NCBI RefSeq assembly: GCF_030052815.1
Contig: NC_079495.1
Coordinates: 34,715,987-34,779,986 of the forward strand
Direction of reading: 5' to 3'
Source of the DNA: Hevea brasiliensis
Taxonomy: Eukaryota; Streptophyta; Magnoliopsida; Malpighiales; Euphorbiaceae
Length of the DNA stretch: 64,000 nt
Shown piece by piece: positions 59,512 to 64,000 of the stretch. The notes beneath the pieces are model-generated. The model was not told the origin of the DNA. It searched no databases and saw only the letters and a list, made by a program, of their open reading frames with translations. The position numbers and the translations under genes were made by a program. Every line of letters starts with the position of its first letter. Positions within the stretch are counted from its first letter, which is position 1.

Positions 59512-60015
59512 GATTATGTGATATCATGGCTTTTTAGCCATACTGACTGCATACATGGTTGAGTTCTGCGTCCCATGGTATGACGGCCCGAGGCAATCAG
59601 AGTGTCCAAAGGCCAACGACCCGTTATCCGATCCGATGCCTAGTATAGGTTACTTGGGCAGTCAATTAAAGTATTATTCAATTCAGACTAAGTTAAGTTA
59701 AGTATAATAAAAATCCAAGACAATTAAATTAAGTATTGAATGAATAAGCAAAAGAGATTAGCAAAAGAAACATAACAAAAATATAAATTGCAGAATCCGC
59801 ATGCACTTGAAATACAATACAGATAGAATAAATTATATCCCTGCTAGTATTACTGAACAGTTATAAACTAAGCACTTCCAAAGAGGAACAAACTAGTATA
59901 TAAGATCGTTGATACTAGAAATACCATACCAAATTAAATTGACTCTGAGTATCTGAATTATCATTTATTTCTTTCTTTACTTGTATATATTATTTCTGGT
60001 TATATTGTTGCACCA

Positions 60016-60057
60016 CTAAGCAGAAATGCTTAGCGCGATGGAATTGCTTCCTCGCGC
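60016..60057 (+). other. Paired R-region hairpins, C left LTR
   Basis: Hairpin 1 CTAAGCA-GAAA-TGCTTAG (60016-60033), with a GNRA-type loop. Hairpin 2 GCGCGA with TCGCGC (60033-60038 and 60052-60057), extended by GGAA/TTCC past a bulged T, loop TTGC. TATATATTA lies 27 bp upstream of CACCACT. This is the strongest of the hairpin pairs. Confidence 0.66.
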
Positions 60058-60699
60058 AGTAATCAAGGTAAAACCAGTGGTATCATTGAGATTTTTGGAG
60101 TCCAGATCTGTAATTGTCATAAGAGTTCAAGATTGTCACCTCCTCAGCAATGCATGTAGATAGGGCTTATTTTATACATGTTATGTATATTGTTCATTCC
60201 TAGCACATTGTAAATTATTTGTATATCTTGTACAAAATAAACTCATGTAATTAACCTATGAATTATGGAAGCTATTCAAAGTAAGTATTTTAGTATGTGA
60301 ATTGAATTTGAGTTATAATGAGATTATACTTGTGAATATTGAGATATTGAAAATCTAATGAGATTTAGAAATCAATAATCAGTATTGAGATATATTATGT
60401 TTGAAAATTTTTGAGACTATTAAGTTTGAGAAATTGAGTATATATTGAAATTGTCTTTGGCAGGTTCAGAAGAACTGTTAGTCCAAATTACAGCCGACAC
60501 TTTGTCGGATTATCGTTAAAATTTTTGAAATTTCCAATTTAGTTAGATTTTGATAAAAGTAAAAATAGCCTAAATCTTTAATAAAGTTTTTGAATAAATA
60601 AATCAAGGACTGTAATGAAATCAAATAAAATAGAGTGCTCTGGCACACTGAGTGGCATAACTTGCTCAGCTACACTGTAGTCGGGTAAGGGGTGTCACA

Positions 60700-61054
60700 T
60701 TTAGTGGTATCAGAGCGCGGTTTAGGCATTTCTGGACCTAGATAGATTGCATATCATGCATTGCATTCATAAGAGTCGAGGTGACACTAATGCAGATCTG
60801 TATTTCCTGTTTATTTTAGGTTAAGGTATGGAATAAGGGAGTGAAGAGACAATGAGATAGCGAATGGAGATGAGAAGGAGACTATATTTAAGATGAAAAA
60901 GGATGAGTACATAACTGTTTGAGGATGAGATTGAGACTAAGGGGAAAGTGAAGTAGGATAACAAGGAAAGGTGAAGAAATAAAGAGGTATTAGCTCCTTG
61001 GCTATTTACATTGGGTAAATTTCGAGGACGAAATTTAAATTAGAGGGGAAGAGT
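60700..61054 (+). other. Internal region of gypsy C: PBS, short leader, polypurine tract, no coding
   Basis: PBS TGGTATCAGAGC is at 60705-60716. The leader GAGGTGACACTAATGCAG matches that of B up to an ATG at 60827-60829, after which stops follow at once (ATGGAATAAGGG). About 170 bp of purine-rich filler comes next. The 3' end has TTTCGAGGACGAAATTTAA, a sequence typical of the region before the 3' LTR in plant gypsy elements, and the tract AGAGGGGAAGAGT (61042-61054). All of gag-pol is absent. Confidence 0.88.
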
Positions 61055-63374
61055 TGTAACATCCTCCCGGTAGCAACTCCGTACAGTCTACTGTTCCGGT
61101 GACCGGTGTCGGTCCGGACAGCTAGAACGTCCGGAAAAATATTTAAACTAAAGTCGGGAATCATAATTAACTCAAATATTAATAAGAAAAATTTAGTAAA
61201 AATTTTAGAAATAAAAATACAACTAAGTCAAATGAGCCGGTGCCCAAGCGATGGGTAACCGGAGGGAAGTTGCGGTTCTCGCAACGAGGAGCCCTAGACC
61301 CGGGGGAAAAATTATAAAATAATTTTTGGGACTCCAGAGAAGGGTTATTGAGGTTCCCATGGCATTAGAATGCCATGAAAATACCTAGAAAAATTTTTCA
61401 ATCGGTACAGACAATTTTGACCCGTTAAGCCAAACGGAGGGCATTTTGGTCATTTCGCCTTCCGAGGTGATTTTTGGCCGACTTGTCCAGTTGAGTAAAT
61501 AATTAATATGACATAAAATATGAATAAATATTACTAAAAATTAATGTGAAAATGAGTAGAGAAAAGAAGAAAAGAAAATGAAAGAAAAACCTAAATATGA
61601 CATCACATGATGTCATTTGGAGGGCTTCCACCAATCACAACCTAATAAGCCAAATTAAAAAGAGAAAAAATGACAAATGAAGACACAAAATTTCTGGTTC
61701 TTCTTCTTCATTTGGACTTTAATCTATCCCTCTAGATACACAATTTTATCAAGCTTTGAACTTGATTTTCTCTTCATCCACTCACTAAAACCCATAAGTC
61801 TCTTCATCAAAAATTAATCCCACACCTAGACAAAGCTTTTGGCAGCCTAGAAAAGGAAGGAAAGTGAAGTTTTAGCTTTAAGAAATCTGCCCTACAAGAG
61901 GTTAAAGTGAGGTTAGTGCTATCCTTTCACTCTCACTCCTTTAATCCTTGTTAAAGCATCATTTTAAGTTAAGAAATTGTAAGAGTTTGAAGTAAGTTAT
62001 ATGTGTTAGGGCATCTTTAATTTTTGGAAGCCCTAAGGAAGGATGAGGTTGATTGTTTTAATGAATTTAGAATGGATATAAATGATGTTTAAGGTATGAA
62101 TATGCATGGATGTTGAATTAGTGTGCTAATTGAGGTTTATGGATAATTTAAATTGGACATTAGGGTTTTGAGAAGTGAAACTTGGATTTAGTTTATGGAA
62201 TTGTGAAATAACATTATAAGGGTCAATTAGTGACCATTTTAGGTATGTTGACCATGAATTGGACTGAAAAATAGTATAGCCAAGTGAATGTGTAGGCTGC
62301 CTTGTTAGTGCAGCAGAGGGACTGAAAATTCAGTCCACTTGCACAGCCATAACTTTGGCGGTGTAGGTCCAATTGATGTTTGGCCAATTGGACATGAAAC
62401 TAGGCTTATAATGACACATTTTTTCTGAAGAAACCATGCCCAAAAGACCAAAGCAAGTGGACCAAAACTTGGCCCCAATCCGGACACCCTGCAACAGCCC
62501 CTGCAGAATGACCAAATGAACAATAACTGTTCATTTGGCCATAACTCACTGTAGATTTGGTCAATTGACCTGAAATTTTTACAGAAACAAGTTAAGACAT
62601 AGACAAACAACTTTCATAAAGAAACTACCCCAAATTATGACCAGAACCTAACCCAAATGGCAGTCACAGTCACTGTTCAAACCTGCAACTCTGCAGATTT
62701 TGATTTGAGCAGTAATGTTTGGATGGCTATAACTCTCTCTAGAAAACTCGGATTTAGGCGATTCTTGAACAGATGGAAACCTAAGGCATAGTAGAACATT
62801 TCATATGAAGAAAGTTAGACCAAATTATGAACTTAACTTGGTCAAATTACTGACCAAAGTTGGACCAAAATCTACCAAAACCCAAAAGTGCAGCATGAAC
62901 AGTGCACGTGAATAGTAAACTTATTTTGGCCATAACTTGAGCTACAAAACTCCAAATGGAGTGATTCAAAAAAAGAAATTTAACTAGAAAAAATAAGAAA
63001 CATTTTCTATGAAGGAAGTTTTGTCAAATTCCAACAGTAGATCGACCAATAGAACAGTGCAACTTCGGAGCACCAAAATCGAAAATTGGCAATTTTGCCA
63101 AAATGACCTAAGCTTTGAGAAAGTGACCAAAACCAACAAGTTTTAAATGCAAAATGTGGTACATTGGGAGTGTTAAAACCAATGCACCTATGATCTATGC
63201 AAAAGTCAACTTTTTGTTGACTATTGAAGTGAATAGTGACATCAAAACTTGAAATGCACAAATTGAAGAATTTTAAAATATCAGATGCCCTAGTATACCT
63301 ATCAAGATTGGTTTGGATAGTTTGGCATGCCAATAGGGTATTGTGTTAGCAGTACTGCGAAAGGCTTTATGCCT

Positions 63375-63416
63375 GTATTCATGGCTTTTATGCCCGTATT
63401 CATGGCTTTTATGCCC
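63375..63416 (+). repeat. 21-bp minisatellite, two copies, C right LTR
   Basis: The same unit as 59449-59511 with one copy fewer. Confidence 0.92.
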
Positions 63417-63922
63417 GATTATGTGATATCATGGCTTTTTAGCCATACTGACTGCATAAATGGTTGACGTTCTGCGTTCCATGGTATGACGGCCCGAGGC
63501 ACCGCGGTGTCCAATGCCAACGACCCGTTATCCAAACCCACTGCCTAGTATAGGTTACTTGGGCAATCAATTAAAGTATTATTCAATTCAGCAGCTAAGT
63601 TAAGTTAAGTATAATGAAAATCCAAAGACAATTAAATTAAGTATTGAATGAATAAGCAAAAGAGATTAGCAAAAGAAACATAACAAAAATATAAATTGCG
63701 TAACCGCATGCACTTGAAATACAATACGAGATAGAATAAATTATATACTGCTAGTATTACTGAAAAGTTATAAACTAAGCACTTCCAAAGAGGAACAAAC
63801 TAGTATATAAGATCGTTGATACTAGAAATACCATACCAAATTAAATTGACTCTGAGTATCTGAATTATCATTTATTTCTTTCTTTACTTGTATATATTAT
63901 TTCTGGTTATATTATTGCACCA

Positions 63923-63964
63923 CTAATCAGAAATGCATAGCGCGATGGAATTGCTTCCTCGCAG
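63923..63964 (+). other. Paired R-region hairpins, C right LTR (damaged)
   Basis: CTAATCA-GAAA-TGCATAG has two mismatched positions in stem 1, and stem 2 has lost its distal GC pairs (CTCGCAG). As a 3' LTR copy it may be free to decay. Confidence 0.5.
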
Positions 63965-64000
63965 TCTTGAAAGGTAAAACCGTGGTATCGCGATCGAGAT

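Larger units (their letters stand above)
57135..60699 (+). repeat. 5' LTR of gypsy C, 3565 bp
   Basis: Starts TGTAACATCCTCCCGG and ends GGGGTGTCACA. It contains the TGACATCA palindrome (57673-57692), CCAAT-like ACCAATCACAA near 57711, four CCATAACT modules (near 58423, 58615, 58803 and 59003), a 21-bp minisatellite (59449-59511), TATATATTA (59984-59992), the paired hairpins (60016-60057) and AATAAA (60236-60241). From these, U3 is about 2.88 kb, R about 250 bp and U5 about 440 bp. No gene. Confidence 0.93.
51047..64000 (+). mobile_element. Gypsy B: Ty3/gypsy element, plus strand, right end outside window
   Basis: 5' LTR 51047-54161, PBS 54167-54178, gag-protease-RT-part of RNase H 54289-57134, then interrupted by element C. 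The family resembles A in domain order and in many LTR motifs but starts TGTAACATCCTC and is clearly diverged. The left target flank is probably GCATA (51042-51046); the right copy is outside. Confidence 0.9.
57135..64000 (+). mobile_element. Gypsy C: non-autonomous LTR element with 355-bp internal region
   Basis: Two 3.56-kb-class LTRs (57135-60699 and 61055 onward) flank an internal region that has only a PBS, a short leader and a polypurine tract. The LTR is related to that of B (same start, box order and hairpins), and the leader aligns with that of B up to the gag start. This points to a large non-autonomous derivative mobilised by B-like proteins. It is inserted in the RNase H of B, with left flank TCCAG. 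Confidence 0.9.
61055..64000 (+). repeat. 3' LTR of gypsy C, first 2946 bp (continues beyond window)
   Basis: Starts TGTAACATCCTCCCGG and follows the first LTR closely, with differences that are often bunched (near 61079-61125, 61725-61745, 62665-62690, 62885-62915 and 63495-63550). The TGACATCA palindrome (61597-61616) is unchanged. Comparison with the first LTR puts about 640 bp beyond the window edge. Confidence 0.92.

Noticed and set aside
60827..61054. Possible small protein in the C internal region starting at the ATG aligned with gag of B
   Set aside because: Stops follow within a few codons in that frame, and no other frame is open for a useful length.
1..64000. Host genes, tRNA or rRNA genes
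   Set aside because: No open frame or segment outside retrotransposon sequence was found. The tRNA-like matches are only 12-base primer-binding sites.

Overview
The window reads as intergenic heterochromatin from a flowering plant, probably a eudicot, built almost entirely of nested LTR retrotransposons. I see no host protein gene, rRNA, tRNA or CRISPR array. The evidence is plant-type Ty1/copia (gag-protease-integrase-RT-RNase H) and Ty3/gypsy chromovirus (gag-protease-RT-RNase H-integrase) coding remnants, LTRs of 2 to 3.6 kb, primer-binding sites matching the 3' end of initiator-Met tRNA, and 5-bp target duplications. The species cannot be fixed from the sequence; Euphorbiaceae is only a guess.

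Layout. (1) 1-10996: copia copy 1 on the minus strand, its left LTR running off the window, interrupted by a solo gypsy LTR at 1328-4980. (2) 10997-12056: a broken fragment of a different gypsy lineage with a G-patch motif. (3) 12057-51046: two plus-strand copia copies (2 and 3) in tandem sharing one central LTR (19558-21677). Copia 1 and copia 2 lie head to head, so much of 1-19600 is a giant interrupted inverted repeat. (4) 26116-49689: a complete minus-strand gypsy element (A-outer) inserted in the RT gene of copia 3 (target duplication AATCG). Inside its right LTR is a second complete element of the same family (A-inner, 35936-47712, target duplication GGAAC). (5) 51047-64000: a plus-strand gypsy element (family B) inserted 25 bp into the last copia LTR. 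Its RNase H region is interrupted at 57135 by element C, which has 3.56-kb LTRs but an internal region of only about 355 bp without coding capacity. C runs off the right edge.

Order of events from nesting: copia copies first; then the solo LTR, A-outer and B into them; then A-inner into A-outer and C into B. No polyprotein is intact, so no copy here could move by itself without repair or help in trans; A-inner is among the better preserved. Nearly all premature stops whose parent codon can be inferred fit C-to-T or G-to-A changes, as expected of methylated silent DNA.

The best candidate for something undescribed is in the gypsy LTRs. Families A, B and C keep two adjacent hairpins just downstream of TATA-like sequence and about 170-220 nt upstream of AATAAA, that is, at the predicted 5' end of R. 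The stem sequences differ between families while pairing is kept. The same LTRs carry diverged internal modules of about 190-210 bp and a conserved ATGACATC/GATGTCAT dyad. The copia leader carries its own 35-bp repeat array, three conserved 20-bp repeats and a convincing 3' splice site before gag.
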